Shown: positions 1 through 10,009 of the stretch, in pieces
Layout of the letters: each line of letters begins with the position of its first letter
How positions within the stretch are numbered: position 1 is the first letter of the stretch
Assembly: GCF_907163135.1 (NCBI RefSeq)
Contig: NZ_CAJQUA010000001.1
Coordinates: forward strand, 1,503,001 to 1,567,000
Direction: 5' to 3'
DNA from: Brachymonas denitrificans
GTDB lineage: Bacteria > Pseudomonadota > Gammaproteobacteria > Burkholderiales > Burkholderiaceae_C
Length of the DNA: 64,000 bases
Program-made: the position numbers and the translations under genes
Notes under the pieces: generated by a model
What the model was told of the DNA's origin: nothing
Databases searched by the model: none
What the model saw: the letters and a program-made list of their open reading frames with translations, nothing else

Positions 1-1754
1 TCGGTGCCGGCGGCTCCGGCATGCGCGCCTCGCTGCAGCTGGCCCGCGCTGGCCTGAACGTGGCCGTGCTGACCAAGGTTTTCCCGACCCGTTCCCACAC
101 CGTGGCCGCCCAGGGTGGCGTGTCCGCTTCCCTCGGCAACATGAGCGAAGACAACTGGGAATGGCACTTCTACGACACCATCAAGGGTTCCGACTGGCTG
201 GGTGACCAGGACGCGATCGAATTCATGTGCCGCGAGGCCCCGAAGGTCGTGTACGAGCTCGAGCACTTCGGCATGCCGTTCGACCGCAACCCCGATGGCA
301 CGATCTACCAGCGCCCGTTCGGCGGCCACACCGCCAACCACGGCGAAAAGCCCGTACAGCGCGCCTGCGCAGCGGCTGACCGTACCGGCCATGCCATGCT
401 GCACACGCTGTACCAGCAGAACGTTGCTTCCCGCACCAATTTCTTCGTCGAGTGGATGGCCCTCGACCTGGTCCGCGATGCCGACGGCGACGTGGTGGGC
501 GTGACCGCCCTCGAAATGGAGACCGGCGAGGTCTACATGCTCGAAGCCAAGACCACGCTGCTGGCTACCGGTGGTGCCGGCCGTATCTTCGCCGCTTCCA
601 CCAACGCCTTCATCAACACCGGTGACGGTCTGGGCATGGCGGCTCGCGCCGGCATCCCGCTGCAGGACATGGAATTCTGGCAGTTCCACCCCACCGGCGT
701 GGCCGGTGCCGGCGTGCTGCTGACCGAAGGCTGCCGCGGCGAAGGCGCCATTCTGCTGAACAGCGAAGGCGAGCGTTTCATGGAGCGCTATGCGCCCACG
801 CTGAAGGATCTGGCTCCGCGTGACTTCGTGTCCCGCTCGATGGACCAGGAAATCAAGGAAGGTCGCGGCTGCGGTCCCAACAAGGACTACATCCTGATGA
901 AGCTGGACCACCTGGGTGCCGAAACCATCCGCAAGCGCCTGCCGTCCGTGGAAGAAATCGGCCACAACTTCGCCAACGTCGACATCACCAAGGAGCCGAT
1001 CCCGGTGGTGCCCACCATCCACTACCAGATGGGTGGCATCCCCACCACCATCAACGGCCAGGTGGTCGAGTACATCAACGGCGAGAACCGCATCGTCAAC
1101 GGCCTCTACGCCGTGGGTGAGTGCGCCTGCGTGTCGGTGCACGGCGCGAACCGCCTGGGCACCAACTCCCTGCTCGACCTGCTGGTGTTCGGCCGCGCGG
1201 CCGGCAACCACATCGTGCAGTTCAACGACAAGAACAAGGAGCACAAGCCGCTGCCGGCGAATGCTGCCGACTTCACCCTGTCGCGCCTGGCCAAGCTGGA
1301 AAGCAACACCTCCGGCGAATACTCGCAGGACATCGCCAACGACATCCGTGCCACCATGCAGCAACACGCCGGCGTGTTCCGCACCCAGGCCAGCATGGAC
1401 GAAGGCGTGCAGAAGATTGCCGCCATCCGCGATCGCGTGGGCAACATCATCCTGGAAGACAAGTCCAAGGTGTTCAACACCGCCCGCGTCGAAGCACTGG
1501 AAGTCGCCAACCTGATGGAAGTGGCCCAGGCCACCATGGTGTCTGCCGCTGCCCGCAAGGAATGCCGTGGCGCCCACACCGTGTACGACTACGAGCATCC
1601 GGCCGACCACCCCACCGCTCCGCTGGGCCGTGACGACGTCAACTGGCTCAAGCACACCCTGTGGCACAGCGAAAGCAACAGCCTGAGCTACAAGCCCGTG
1701 AACCTGAAACCCCTGACGGTTGAATCCGTGCCACCGAAGGTCCGTACCTTCTGA
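1..1754 (+). CDS. sdhA: succinate dehydrogenase flavoprotein subunit SdhA (5' end outside window)
   Basis: This is the FAD-bearing catalytic subunit of respiratory complex II. It oxidises succinate to fumarate on the cytoplasmic face of the inner membrane. The reading frame is open from base 3 and begins inside the dinucleotide-binding loop ([10 protein letters not shown]), so only a short N-terminal piece is missing. [10 protein letters not shown], with its His codon at 96-98, is the covalent flavin attachment site. Other family motifs are [25 protein letters not shown], the Arg-rich active-site stretch [10 protein letters not shown], and the C-terminal FAD contact [18 protein letters not shown]. 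sdhB follows after 13 bp, so this is the usual sdhCDAB order with sdhC and sdhD expected to the left. The identification is secure. Confidence 0.98.
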   Translation, partial: GAGGSGMRASLQLARAGLNVAVLTKVFPTRSHTVAAQGGVSASLGNMSEDNWEWHFYDTIKGSDWLGDQDAIEFMCREAPKVVYELEHFGMPFDRNPDGTIYQRPFGGHTANHGEKPVQRACAAADRTGHAMLHTLYQQNVASRTNFFVEWMALDLVRDADGDVVGVTALEMETGEVYMLEAKTTLLATGGAGRIFAASTNAFINTGDGLGMAARAGIPLQDMEFWQFHPTGVAGAGVLLTEGCRGEGAILLNSEGERFMERYAPTLKDLAPRDFVSRSMDQEIKEGRGCGPNKDYILMKLDHLGAETIRKRLPSVEEIGHNFANVDITKEPIPVVPTIHYQMGGIPTTINGQVVEYINGENRIVNGLYAVGECACVSVHGANRLGTNSLLDLLVFGRAAGNHIVQFNDKNKEHKPLPANAADFTLSRLAKLESNTSGEYSQDIANDIRATMQQHAGVFRTQASMDEGVQKIAAIRDRVGNIILEDKSKVFNTARVEALEVANLMEVAQATMVSAAARKECRGAHTVYDYEHPADHPTAPLGRDDVNWLKHTLWHSESNSLSYKPVNLKPLTVESVPPKVRTF

Positions 1755-1767
1755 TCCGGAGTTTTCC

Positions 1768-2472
1768 ATGCAAAAACGTACCTTCAAAATCTACCGCTAC
1801 GATCCGGACAAGGACGCCAAGCCCTACATGCAGACCATCGAGATCGAGCTCGACGGCCATGAGCGCATGCTGCTGGACGCCCTGGTCAAGCTGAAGAAAG
1901 TCGACCCGACGCTGGCATTCCGCCGCTCCTGCCGCGAAGGCGTGTGCGGTTCCGACGCCATGAATATCAACGGCAAGAACGGTCTGGCCTGCCTGACCAA
2001 CCTGCGCACGCTGAAGGACCCGATCGTCCTGAAACCGCTGCCGGGCCTGCCGGTGGTGCGCGACCTGATCGTCGACATGACCATGTTCTTCAAGCAGTAC
2101 GACTCTATCAAGCCGTACCTGATCAACAACACGCCGGCTCCCGAGAAAGAGCGCCTGCAGAGCCCCGAAGAGCGCGAAGAGCTCAACGGCCTGTACGAGT
2201 GCATTCTGTGCGCCAGCTGCTCCACGAGCTGCCCCAGCTTCTGGTGGAACCCCGACAAGTTCGTGGGCCCGGCCGGCCTGCTGCAGGCCTACCGCTTCCT
2301 GGCTGACAGCCGCGACCAGGCCACGGCCGAGCGTCTGGACAACCTGGAAGACCCGTACCGTCTGTTCCGCTGCCACACCATCATGAACTGCGTCGACGTC
2401 TGCCCGAAAGGCCTGAACCCGACCAAGGCGATCAGCAAGATCAAGGAAATGATCGCGCGTCGCACGATCTGA
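1768..2472 (+). CDS. sdhB: succinate dehydrogenase iron-sulfur subunit SdhB
   Basis: This subunit (234 residues) carries electrons from the SdhA flavin to the membrane quinone site. Three cluster motifs are visible in order: [11 protein letters not shown] with a later Cys for the [2Fe-2S] centre, [12 protein letters not shown] for [4Fe-4S], and [17 protein letters not shown] for [3Fe-4S]. The frame is open upstream to 1720, but the ATG at 1768 is preferred because GGAG lies just upstream and translation then begins [13 protein letters not shown], as in the family. sdhE follows 12 bp downstream, so the three genes are one transcription unit. Confidence 0.98.
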   Translation: MQKRTFKIYRYDPDKDAKPYMQTIEIELDGHERMLLDALVKLKKVDPTLAFRRSCREGVCGSDAMNINGKNGLACLTNLRTLKDPIVLKPLPGLPVVRDLIVDMTMFFKQYDSIKPYLINNTPAPEKERLQSPEEREELNGLYECILCASCSTSCPSFWWNPDKFVGPAGLLQAYRFLADSRDQATAERLDNLEDPYRLFRCHTIMNCVDVCPKGLNPTKAISKIKEMIARRTI

Positions 2473-2484
2473 TCCGGAAGAAGC

Positions 2485-2769
2485 ATGCACATGACGGCAG
2501 ACGATCGCCTGACGGCAGAGGAGTTCAGCAAGATGCGGTGGCGCTGCCGCCGCGGCTTGCTGGAAAACGACCTGTTCATCACCCGTTTCCTGGACAACCA
2601 TGGCAGCACCATGACTGTCAGTGAGGCGCAAGCGATGTATGCCCTAATGGACCTGTCCGACAACGATCTGCTGGATCTGTTGCTGCGCCGCAAGCAACCT
2701 GCGGCGCCGCTCGACACTCCGGAAATCGTTGCCTTGCTGGAACGGATGCGCAATCCGGCCCCCCTTTGA
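2485..2769 (+). CDS. sdhE: FAD assembly factor SdhE
   Basis: This small cytoplasmic protein (94 residues) helps attach FAD covalently to SdhA. The family signature is present at residues 17-27 ([11 protein letters not shown]), including the conserved RGxxE. The length matches the family. GGAAGAAG ahead of the ATG supports the start; a second in-frame ATG two codons later is possible. It sits directly behind sdhB, and its stop codon is part of the operon terminator. The only alternative reading is the older family name YgfY/DUF339, which is the same thing. Confidence 0.95.
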   Translation: MHMTADDRLTAEEFSKMRWRCRRGLLENDLFITRFLDNHGSTMTVSEAQAMYALMDLSDNDLLDLLLRRKQPAAPLDTPEIVALLERMRNPAPL

Positions 2770-2788
2770 GCAGCCCCGGCTGCTTTTT
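2769..2788 (+). terminator. intrinsic terminator of the sdh operon
   Basis: AGCAGC, a four-base loop CCCG and GCTGCT form a perfect stem followed by five T residues. The first arm overlaps the last base of the sdhE stop codon. It lies about 34 bp before the gltA start, so gltA either depends on readthrough or is transcribed from a promoter inside sdhE. Confidence 0.75.
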
Positions 2789-2821
2789 ATTCATAGACCC
2801 AAAGAACGCAGGAGTTCCTTG

Positions 2822-4132
2822 ATGAAACTGTCTGACAACAAAGCGACCCTCTCCTTCAGCAACGGCAGCCCGGACGTCGAGCTGCCGGTGTACCAGGGCA
2901 ACATCGGTCCCGACGTGATCGACATCCGCAAGCTGTATGCACAGACCGGCATGTTCACGTACGACCCCGGTTTCCTCTCCACGGCCTCCTGCCAGTCCGC
3001 CATCACCTACATCGACGGTGACAAGGGCGAACTGCTGTACCGCGGCTACCCGATCGAGCAGCTCGCCGAGAACTGCGACTACCTGGACACCTGCTACCTG
3101 CTGCTGAAGGGCGAGCTGCCCAATGCTGCACAGTCCGAGGACTTCCACCACCGTGTGCTGAGCCACACCATGGTGAACGAGCAGATGCAGTTCTTCCTGC
3201 GTGGCTTCCGCCGCGATGCCCACCCCATGGCCGTGCTGACCGGTCTGGTGGGCGCCATGTCCGCGTTCTACCATGAGAGCACCGACGTCCATAACCCCGA
3301 GCACCGTGCCCGTGCCGCCATCCAGCTGATCGCCAAGATGCCGACGCTGGTTGCCATGGCCTACAAGTACGGCAAGGGCGAGCCCTACATGTACCCGCAG
3401 AACAACCTGAGCTATGCCGGCAACTTCCTGCGCATGATGTTCGGTACGCCCTGCGAGGAGTACAAGGTCAACCCGGTGATCGAGAAGGCACTGGACCGCA
3501 TCTTCATCCTGCACGCCGACCACGAGCAGAACGCCTCCACCTCCACCGTGCGTCTGTGCGGTTCCTCCGGCACCAACCCGTTCGCTGCCATCGCAGCCGG
3601 TGTGGCCTGCCTGTGGGGCCCCGCTCACGGCGGCGCCAACGAAGCCTGCCTGAACATGCTGGAAGACATCCAGAAGATGGGCGGCGTGGCCAAGGTCGGC
3701 GAGTTCATGGAGAAAGTCAAGGACAAGAACTCCGGCGTCAAGCTGATGGGCTTCGGTCACCGCGTGTACAAGAACTACGACCCGCGCGCCAAGCTGATGC
3801 AGGAAACCTGCGACCAGGTGCTGGCCGAACTGGGTCTGGAAAACGATCCCCTGTTCGCTCTGGCCAAGGCGCTGGAAAAGATCGCCCTGGAAGACGACTA
3901 CTTCGTCCAGCGCAAGCTGTACCCGAACGTGGACTTCTACTCCGGCATCGTGCAGCGCGCCATCGGCGTGCCGGTGAACCTGTTCACCGGTATCTTCGCC
4001 CTGGCCCGCACCGTGGGCTGGATTGCCCAGCTGGACGAGATGATCGGCGACCCCGAGTACAAGATCGGCCGTCCGCGCCAGCTGTACACCGGCTCCGTCC
4101 GCCGCGACGTGCCGGCCGGCTACAAGGCCTGA
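2822..4132 (+). CDS. gltA: citrate synthase (type II)
   Basis: GltA condenses acetyl-CoA and oxaloacetate to citrate, the first step of the TCA cycle. The product has 436 residues, the usual size of the hexameric Gram-negative type. Catalytic motifs are [11 protein letters not shown] (about residue 231), [14 protein letters not shown] (about residue 310) and YPNVDFYSG with the catalytic Asp. The frame extends upstream to 2729, but AGGAG at about 2810 and the N-terminus [12 protein letters not shown] support the ATG at 2822. It follows the sdh genes, a common arrangement in Burkholderiales, and is closed by a strong terminator. Confidence 0.98.
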   Translation: MKLSDNKATLSFSNGSPDVELPVYQGNIGPDVIDIRKLYAQTGMFTYDPGFLSTASCQSAITYIDGDKGELLYRGYPIEQLAENCDYLDTCYLLLKGELPNAAQSEDFHHRVLSHTMVNEQMQFFLRGFRRDAHPMAVLTGLVGAMSAFYHESTDVHNPEHRARAAIQLIAKMPTLVAMAYKYGKGEPYMYPQNNLSYAGNFLRMMFGTPCEEYKVNPVIEKALDRIFILHADHEQNASTSTVRLCGSSGTNPFAAIAAGVACLWGPAHGGANEACLNMLEDIQKMGGVAKVGEFMEKVKDKNSGVKLMGFGHRVYKNYDPRAKLMQETCDQVLAELGLENDPLFALAKALEKIALEDDYFVQRKLYPNVDFYSGIVQRAIGVPVNLFTGIFALARTVGWIAQLDEMIGDPEYKIGRPRQLYTGSVRRDVPAGYKA

Positions 4133-4171
4133 TCGGCCCGACCAGCCGGCTGTCTGGCAGCCGGCCTGTCC

Positions 4172-4204
4172 AACCCGCCTGTGCGCAAGCCCGGCGGGTT
4201 TTTT
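4172..4204 (+). terminator. intrinsic terminator after gltA
   Basis: AACCCGCC at 4172-4179 pairs perfectly with GGCGGGTT at 4193-4200, and T residues continue to 4204. It lies 40 bp after the gltA stop. Confidence 0.9.
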
Positions 4205-4364
4205 CTTGGCCGCCCAGTGTGCACCTGCTGCGCGCCGATCTTTGGCGGAACGGGAAAGTTTCTTCATATAGAAGGCCAGCCATCTCTATTCACGATGTAA
4301 TAGCACCAATATTTGGCGCAAAATAGCCATTCTTCATCGTCAACCACGATGTTTATCGCATTCC

Positions 4365-5363
4365 ATGGCCGCTGACCACTCCGTTTCCCGCCGTCTTGAC
4401 CTGACTTCGCTGCAGCTCTTTGTTGCCGTGTGCGAGTCCGGCAGCATCGGGCGCGCGGCGGACAAGGCCTATATTGCCGCCTCGGCCGTCAGCAAGCGAC
4501 TGAGCGATCTGGAGGCGCTGTTCCATACCCCCCTGCTGGAACGCCACGCAAGGGGCGTCTCCCTCACGCCAGCCGGCGAGAACCTGCTGCACCATGCGCG
4601 CGCCGTACTGCGTCGTATCGACAAAATGCAGGACGAGCTGGGCGAATATGCCGAAGGCGTACGCGGCCATGTGCGCGTGCATGCGAGCATTTCGGCCATC
4701 GTGCAGTTCCTGCCCGAGGATCTGGGCAGCTTTGCGCGTGCACATGAACACATCAAGATCGACCTGGAAGAGCATCTGAGCCCGGACATCGTGCGTGCGG
4801 TGCAGGATGGCACTGCCGATCTGGGCATCGGCAATCTGGTGCACGGCAGCGCTGGCGTGCAGACCCTGCCCTACCGGCAGGACCAGCTGGTGCTGATCGT
4901 GCCTGAATCGCACCCGCTGGCGCAGCATGCCGAGATCGACTTTGCCCAGTCGCTCGACTATGACCATGTGGGCCTGCATGCCAACAGCTCAGTGCATCAG
5001 GCCATGCGCCATGCCGCCCTGCTGGCGGGCAAGCCGATCCGCCTGCGCATTTCGGTGTCCGGTCTGGACGCAATGTGCCGCATGATCGACAATGGTCTGG
5101 GCGTGGGCGTTATGCCGCGCCGCGCCTTCGAATTGCTGCACGGTGCCGGCAAGCTGGTGAGTATCGGTTTGCGCGATGCCTGGTCGGAGCGCCGCCTGGA
5201 TCTGGTGGCACGTGATTTTTCTGCCTTGCCGCATGCGGCGCGCCAGTTGGTAGACCACCTGCTGGGGCGTGAGTCGCGTCAGCCGGTGGATCACCCGCCG
5301 GAACGCGCACCGCGTCAACTGCCGGATGACCTGCCTGGGCCTGTGCCGCCGTCTTCCATTTAA
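4365..5363 (+). CDS. LysR-family transcriptional regulator
   Basis: A DNA-binding regulator of 332 residues. An N-terminal winged helix-turn-helix (about residues 10-70; [18 protein letters not shown] then [11 protein letters not shown]) is followed by the effector-binding domain typical of LysR proteins. The C-terminal 30 residues are proline- and arginine-rich and look like an appended disordered tail. The gene ends 29 bp before leuC on the same strand, so it may control or be cotranscribed with the leucine genes. LysR regulators more often face their target, so this is inference. The effector is unknown. The 230 bp upstream is relatively AT-rich near the start and may hold the promoter. 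Confidence 0.85.
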   Translation: MAADHSVSRRLDLTSLQLFVAVCESGSIGRAADKAYIAASAVSKRLSDLEALFHTPLLERHARGVSLTPAGENLLHHARAVLRRIDKMQDELGEYAEGVRGHVRVHASISAIVQFLPEDLGSFARAHEHIKIDLEEHLSPDIVRAVQDGTADLGIGNLVHGSAGVQTLPYRQDQLVLIVPESHPLAQHAEIDFAQSLDYDHVGLHANSSVHQAMRHAALLAGKPIRLRISVSGLDAMCRMIDNGLGVGVMPRRAFELLHGAGKLVSIGLRDAWSERRLDLVARDFSALPHAARQLVDHLLGRESRQPVDHPPERAPRQLPDDLPGPVPPSSI

Positions 5364-5392
5364 CCCTTTCTCAAGCAATCACAAGGACAATC

Positions 5393-6844
5393 ATGGCCCG
5401 TACCCTGTACGACAAACTCTGGGATGAACACGTGGTGCACACCGAAGACGACGGTACCGCCATCCTGTATATCGACCGCCACCTGGTGCACGAAGTGACC
5501 AGCCCGCAGGCATTTGAAGGCCTGCGCGAGGCCGGCCGCAAGCTGTGGCGCGTGAGCTCGGTGGTGGCCACGGCCGACCACAACACGCCGACCACCGGCT
5601 GGGAGCTGGGCTATGACGGAATCACCGATCCGACCAGCAAGGAACAGGTGACCACGCTGGACGCCAACATCAAGGAATTCGGCGCGGCGGCCTACTTCCC
5701 CTTCCTGAGCAAGCGTCAGGGCATCGTGCACGTGATGGGTCCCGAGAATGGCGCCACCCTGCCCGGCATGACCGTGGTCTGCGGTGACAGCCATACCAGC
5801 ACGCACGGCGCCTTCGGCGCGCTGGCGCACGGCATCGGCACCAGCGAGGTGGAGCACGTGATGGCTACGCAGACGCTGCTGGCCAAGAAGGCGAAGAACA
5901 TGCTGGTGAAGGTGGAAGGCACGCTGGCTCCGGGCGTGACCGCGAAGGACGTGGTGCTGGCCATCATCGGCAAGATCGGCACCGCCGGCGGCACCGGCTA
6001 CACCATCGAGTTCGGCGGCAGCGCCATCCGCAGCCTGAGCATGGAAGGCCGCATGACGGTGTGCAACATGGCGATCGAAGCCGGTGCACGCGCCGGCATC
6101 GTGGCGGTGGATGACAAGACCATCGAGTACGTGAAGGGCCGTCCCTTTGCGCCGGGCACGGACGCGGCTACCGGCAAGTTCGTCGGCGGCCCCGAGTGGG
6201 ATCAGGCGGTGGCACACTGGCGCACGCTGCATTCTGACGAGGGCGCGCATTTCGACGCCGTAGTCGAGCTGAATGCCGCCGAGATCCAGCCGCAGGTGAC
6301 CTGGGGCACCAGCCCCGAGATGGTACTTGGCGTGAGCGGCAACGTGCCGGATCCGGACAAGGAAAAGGACGCCAGCAAGCGCGGCGCCATCGAGCGCGCG
6401 CTGGAATACATGGGTCTGGAGCCGGGCAAGGCCCTGACCGACATCACGGTGGACAAGGTGTTCATCGGCAGCTGCACCAACAGCCGCATCGAGGACATGC
6501 GCGAAGCCGCTGCAGTGGTGAAGAAGCTGGGCCGGAAAGTGGCCAAGAATGTGAAGCTGGCCATGGTGGTGCCGGGCTCCGGTCTGGTGAAGGAACAGGC
6601 CGAACGCGAAGGCCTGCACGAGATCTTCAAGGCAGCGGGCTTTGAATGGCGCGAGCCGGGCTGCAGCATGTGTCTGGCCATGAACGCCGACCGCCTGGAA
6701 CCGGGCGAGCGCTGCGCCTCGACCAGCAACCGCAACTTCGAAGGCCGCCAGGGCAATGGTGGCCGTACGCACCTCGTCAGCCCGGCCATGGCCGCGGCGG
6801 CCGCGGTACACGGGCATTTCGTGGATGTCCGTGCTTTTGCATGA
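5393..6844 (+). CDS. leuC: 3-isopropylmalate dehydratase large subunit
   Basis: LeuC with LeuD isomerises 2-isopropylmalate to 3-isopropylmalate in leucine biosynthesis. The protein (483 residues) is a full-length aconitase-fold subunit. The [4Fe-4S] ligands are in [11 protein letters not shown] and in [11 protein letters not shown], and [10 protein letters not shown] is the family substrate/cluster motif. AAGGAC precedes the ATG. It is the first enzyme gene of the leuC, lipoprotein, leuD, leuB series; leuA is not in the window. Confidence 0.98.
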   Translation: MARTLYDKLWDEHVVHTEDDGTAILYIDRHLVHEVTSPQAFEGLREAGRKLWRVSSVVATADHNTPTTGWELGYDGITDPTSKEQVTTLDANIKEFGAAAYFPFLSKRQGIVHVMGPENGATLPGMTVVCGDSHTSTHGAFGALAHGIGTSEVEHVMATQTLLAKKAKNMLVKVEGTLAPGVTAKDVVLAIIGKIGTAGGTGYTIEFGGSAIRSLSMEGRMTVCNMAIEAGARAGIVAVDDKTIEYVKGRPFAPGTDAATGKFVGGPEWDQAVAHWRTLHSDEGAHFDAVVELNAAEIQPQVTWGTSPEMVLGVSGNVPDPDKEKDASKRGAIERALEYMGLEPGKALTDITVDKVFIGSCTNSRIEDMREAAAVVKKLGRKVAKNVKLAMVVPGSGLVKEQAEREGLHEIFKAAGFEWREPGCSMCLAMNADRLEPGERCASTSNRNFEGRQGNGGRTHLVSPAMAAAAAVHGHFVDVRAFA

Positions 6845-6879
6845 AGCCCGTTGAGGCTGTTTTCAAGAAAGGATCCTGA

Positions 6880-7041
6880 ATGAAGACCATCGCAATCCTC
6901 GCCAGCGCTATCGTCATGGCCCTGTCCGTTTCCGGCTGCAATACCTGGGCCGGTGTGAAGCAGGATGCCAAGGAGGCCGGTCAGGCTGCCGGCGCCGGCA
7001 TCGAGAAGGCGGGCGAGAAAATCCAGGAAGTTTCCAAGTAA
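6880..7041 (+). CDS. entericidin-like small lipoprotein
   Basis: A 53-residue ORF between leuC and leuD. It begins MKTIAILASAIVMALSVSGC, a lipoprotein signal peptide with the lipobox VSGC and Cys20 as the lipidated residue. The mature part (NTWAGVKQDAKEAGQ onward) is a short Gly/Ala/Lys amphipathic helix, as in the EcnA/EcnB entericidin family. AAAGGA lies before the ATG. An entericidin-like gene inside the leu operon is a recurrent feature of Burkholderiales. Its role is not established here; entericidins act as an antidote/toxin lipoprotein pair in enterics, but only one member is present. Confidence 0.85.
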   Translation: MKTIAILASAIVMALSVSGCNTWAGVKQDAKEAGQAAGAGIEKAGEKIQEVSK

Positions 7042-7132
7042 TCGCGCCTTGCGGCGGCGGGCAGGCCGGGGGTCTGCCTGCCTCCCTGGCCATTGCAGGG
7101 CGCACCTGCCCTGCCCCACTCATTGATCCATC

Positions 7133-7783
7133 ATGCAAAAGTTCACCCTCCATCAGGGCCTCGTTGCCCCGCTCGACCGCGAGAACGTCGACACCGACGC
7201 CATCATTCCCAAGCAGTTTCTCAAGTCCATCCGTCGCACGGGCTTCGGCCCCAACCTGTTTGACGAATGGCGCTATCTGGACAAGGGCGAGCCCGGCAAG
7301 CCCGAGTCCGAACGCAAGCCCAACCCCGATTTCGTGCTGAACCAGCCGCGCTACAAGGGCGCGAGCATTCTGCTGGCACGCAAGAACTTCGGCTGCGGCT
7401 CCAGCCGTGAGCATGCGCCGTGGGCGCTCGAACAGTACGGCTTCCGCGCCATCATCGCGCCGAGCTTTGCCGACATCTTCTTCAACAACTGCTTCAAGAA
7501 CGGGCTGCTGCCCATCGTGCTGCCCGAGGCCACGGTGTCGCGCCTGTTCGATGAGGTGGCGGCTTTCCCCGGCTACCAGCTGACCATCGACCTGGAACGC
7601 CAGGTGGTGGTGCTGCCGCAGGGCGAGGAAATCGCCTTCGATGTGCAGGCCTTCCGCAAGTACTGCCTGCTCAACGGCCTGGACGATATCGGCCTGACGC
7701 TGCGCCATGTGGACAAGATCAAGGCTTTCGAGGCCGAGCGCCTGGCTGGCAAGCCCTGGCTGGCCCATCAGCCGGCCGTCTGA
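7133..7783 (+). CDS. leuD: 3-isopropylmalate dehydratase small subunit
   Basis: The swivelling small subunit (216 residues) that partners LeuC. The motifs [13 protein letters not shown] near the N-terminus, [16 protein letters not shown] (substrate loop) and [14 protein letters not shown] are diagnostic. It lies downstream of leuC with only the small lipoprotein gene between. No strong ribosome-binding site is seen before the ATG, but the N-terminus [16 protein letters not shown] fits the family. Confidence 0.97.
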   Translation: MQKFTLHQGLVAPLDRENVDTDAIIPKQFLKSIRRTGFGPNLFDEWRYLDKGEPGKPESERKPNPDFVLNQPRYKGASILLARKNFGCGSSREHAPWALEQYGFRAIIAPSFADIFFNNCFKNGLLPIVLPEATVSRLFDEVAAFPGYQLTIDLERQVVVLPQGEEIAFDVQAFRKYCLLNGLDDIGLTLRHVDKIKAFEAERLAGKPWLAHQPAV

Positions 7784-7944
7784 AGGCGATCGCAGGCTCG
7801 GCAAGAGCGCGTGCGGCCAGGAGCCGCTTCGCATTGCCGTGCCGCAGATCACCCCGGTTCTCACCCCACTCAGGCATGCGTCAACACCGCTGATGGATGC
7901 CTGTTCTACCAGAGTCCTTTTTTCTTTTTCCCTGAGTATCCATC

Positions 7945-9012
7945 ATGAAAATCGCCATTCTTCCCGGTGACGGTATCGGCCACGAAATCGTTGCAGAAGC
8001 CGTCAAGGTGCTCAACGCCCTGAACCTGCCGCTGGAAATGCACTGGGCCGACGTGGGCGGCACCGCCTACGAAAAGCACGGCCATCCGCTGCCGGAGGCC
8101 ACGCTGGAGCTGGCCAAGTCGTCCGACGCCATCCTGTTCGGCGCCGTGGGCGACTGGAAATACGACGTGCTGGAGCGCCACCTGCGCCCCGAGCAGGCCA
8201 TCCTGGGCCTGCGAAAGGCACTGGGCCTGTATGCCAACTTCCGCCCGGCCATTTGCTACAAGGAGCTGGTGAACGCCTCCAGCCTCAAGCCCGAGCTGAT
8301 TGCCGGCCTGGACATCCTGCTGATCCGCGAGCTGACCGGCGACATCTACTTCGGCACGCCGCGCGGCCGCCGCACGGCCGAAGACGGCCACTTCCCCGGC
8401 ACCGAGGAAGCCTTCGACACCATGCGCTACAGCCGCCCTGAAATCGAGCGCATTGCGCACACCGCGTTCCAGGCGGCCCAGAAGCGCGGCAAGCGCCTGA
8501 CCAGCGTGGACAAGAACAATGTGCTGGAAACCTCGCAGCTGTGGAAGGACGTGATGGTCGAAGTGGCCGCGCAGTACCCTGACGTTGCGCTGGACCACAT
8601 GCTGGTGGACAACGCCGCCATGCAACTCGTGAAGGCGCCGAAGAAGTTCGACGTGGTGGTGACCGGCAACATGTTCGGCGACATCCTGAGCGACGAGGCA
8701 GCGATGCTGACCGGCTCCATCGGCATGCTGCCTTCCGCCAGCCTGAATGACAAGAACCAGGGCCTGTACGAGCCCAGCCACGGCAGCGCGCCCGACATTG
8801 CCGGCAAGGGCATTGCCAACCCGCTGGCGACCATCCTGAGCGCCGCCATGATGCTGCGCTTCTCGCTGAACCAGGCGGACGCTGCCGACCGCATCGAGGC
8901 GGCCGTGCAGAAGGTGCTGGAACAGGGCCTGCGCACCGCGGACATCTGGAGCGAAGGCACGACCAAGGTGACGACCGTGGAAATGGGGGATGCGGTGGTG
9001 GCTGCGCTGTAA
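7945..9012 (+). CDS. leuB: 3-isopropylmalate dehydrogenase
   Basis: LeuB oxidises and decarboxylates 3-isopropylmalate to 2-ketoisocaproate using NAD+. The product (355 residues) starts [16 protein letters not shown] and has the substrate-binding Arg-rich region [22 protein letters not shown], the metal-binding [14 protein letters not shown] and the C-terminal [20 protein letters not shown]. It is the last leu gene of the cluster, 161 bp behind leuD, and is followed by a clear terminator. Confidence 0.98.
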   Translation: MKIAILPGDGIGHEIVAEAVKVLNALNLPLEMHWADVGGTAYEKHGHPLPEATLELAKSSDAILFGAVGDWKYDVLERHLRPEQAILGLRKALGLYANFRPAICYKELVNASSLKPELIAGLDILLIRELTGDIYFGTPRGRRTAEDGHFPGTEEAFDTMRYSRPEIERIAHTAFQAAQKRGKRLTSVDKNNVLETSQLWKDVMVEVAAQYPDVALDHMLVDNAAMQLVKAPKKFDVVVTGNMFGDILSDEAAMLTGSIGMLPSASLNDKNQGLYEPSHGSAPDIAGKGIANPLATILSAAMMLRFSLNQADAADRIEAAVQKVLEQGLRTADIWSEGTTKVTTVEMGDAVVAAL

Positions 9013-9032
9013 GCACTCCCCACCCTGCAGCA

Positions 9033-9065
9033 AAAGCGCGCACCTTCGGGTAGCGCGCTTTTTTT
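9033..9065 (+). terminator. intrinsic terminator after leuB
   Basis: AAAGCGCGC at 9033-9041 can pair with GCGCGCTTT from 9053, and the T-run continues to 9065. It closes the leu cluster. Confidence 0.85.
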
Positions 9066-9164
9066 GCGCGCTATCATGCCCTCTTGCTGATCGCGTCGCA
9101 CATCGGCGATGCCATTTCCCGGCCTATGGTCCACCGCCTGCGAGGCCGCCAACCGGAGCTCACT

Positions 9165-9497
9165 ATGCCCCTGCCCCCTGATGATTTCGCCCGACTGCAG
9201 GAAATGCAGACGCTGTGCACCGCACTGGAAGATGATTTGCGGCAGTTGCGCAAGCTAGGGAAGTTCCTGAGCAATGTGGATAGCCGGTACCGGAAATTGG
9301 GTGCGCTTTATCAGGCACACTGGATGGAGTTGTCCGAATCAGAAGATCTGGATGACAATCAGCGCCAGCAGATTCAGGCCATGGTCGCCAAGGGTTCCTA
9401 CTCTGTCCTGGATCAGGACACCATCTGGAACGCCTTGACCGATACCAATCAGGAGTACCTTCGGCTGCTCAAGTCTCTGGCGCAGAAAATCCGGTAG
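9165..9497 (+). CDS. small DUF4298-like protein
   Basis: A 110-residue cytoplasmic protein with no signal peptide. The N-terminal half is a charged helix (LQEMQTLCTALEDDLRQLRK), probably coiled coil. The C-terminal half carries an aromatic YQAHWMELSE segment and SVLDQDTIWNALTD, which resemble the DUF4298 family. That family call is from memory of its pattern, not a search. GGAG at 9154-9157 fixes the ATG at 9165, although the frame is open further upstream. It ends 26 bp before the thioesterase gene. Function unknown. Confidence 0.65.
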   Translation: MPLPPDDFARLQEMQTLCTALEDDLRQLRKLGKFLSNVDSRYRKLGALYQAHWMELSESEDLDDNQRQQIQAMVAKGSYSVLDQDTIWNALTDTNQEYLRLLKSLAQKIR

Positions 9498-9523
9498 ACA
9501 CATGAGAGCCAGGGAGGCAGATC

Positions 9524-9940
9524 GTGAGCGATATCCATGACCGCATTGCGGCCAGCTTTGAAAAGCAGGGCCTGATGGCCACTCTCGGGGCCGAGTTGCT
9601 CTCGGCTCAAGAGGGCGAGGTGCAGATTGCCCTGCCTTTTTCGCTCCATCTCTCCCAGCAGCAGGGATTCATTCACGCCGGAGCCATCACCAGCATCGTC
9701 GATAGCGCTTGCGGCTATGCTGCGCTGACCAAGGCCCCTCCGGGGCACGAGGTGGTGACGGCGGAATTCAAGCTGAACCTGCTGCGCCCGGCCATTGGCG
9801 AGCGCTTTGTGGCCATCGGCAAGGTGGTGAATGCCGGCCGCATGCTGACAGTGTGCACAGGCGAAGTGCTTGCCTACAAGGATGGTGCAGTCAAAGTGAT
9901 TGCGCTGATGCAGGCCACCATCGTCAACGTGAAGGTGTGA
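9524..9940 (+). CDS. PaaI-type hotdog-fold thioesterase
   Basis: A 138-residue single hotdog domain. The segment HLSQQQGFIHAGAITSIVDSACGYAAL is the central helix and active-site region of PaaI/YiiD-like acyl-CoA thioesterases, and a beta-sheet half (VTAEFKLNLLRPAIGERFVA) follows. The start is GTG at 9524, preceded by GGGAGG. Substrate cannot be told from sequence; short or aromatic acyl-CoA is usual for the family. The short spacing suggests cotranscription with the DUF4298-like gene. Confidence 0.85.
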   Translation: MSDIHDRIAASFEKQGLMATLGAELLSAQEGEVQIALPFSLHLSQQQGFIHAGAITSIVDSACGYAALTKAPPGHEVVTAEFKLNLLRPAIGERFVAIGKVVNAGRMLTVCTGEVLAYKDGAVKVIALMQATIVNVKV

Positions 9941-10009
9941 GAGCGACGACGACTCGTCATCCTTGGCGGCCCAATGCCGGCCAGCCTGGCTGCCAGGCCT
10001 CCGGAATGT

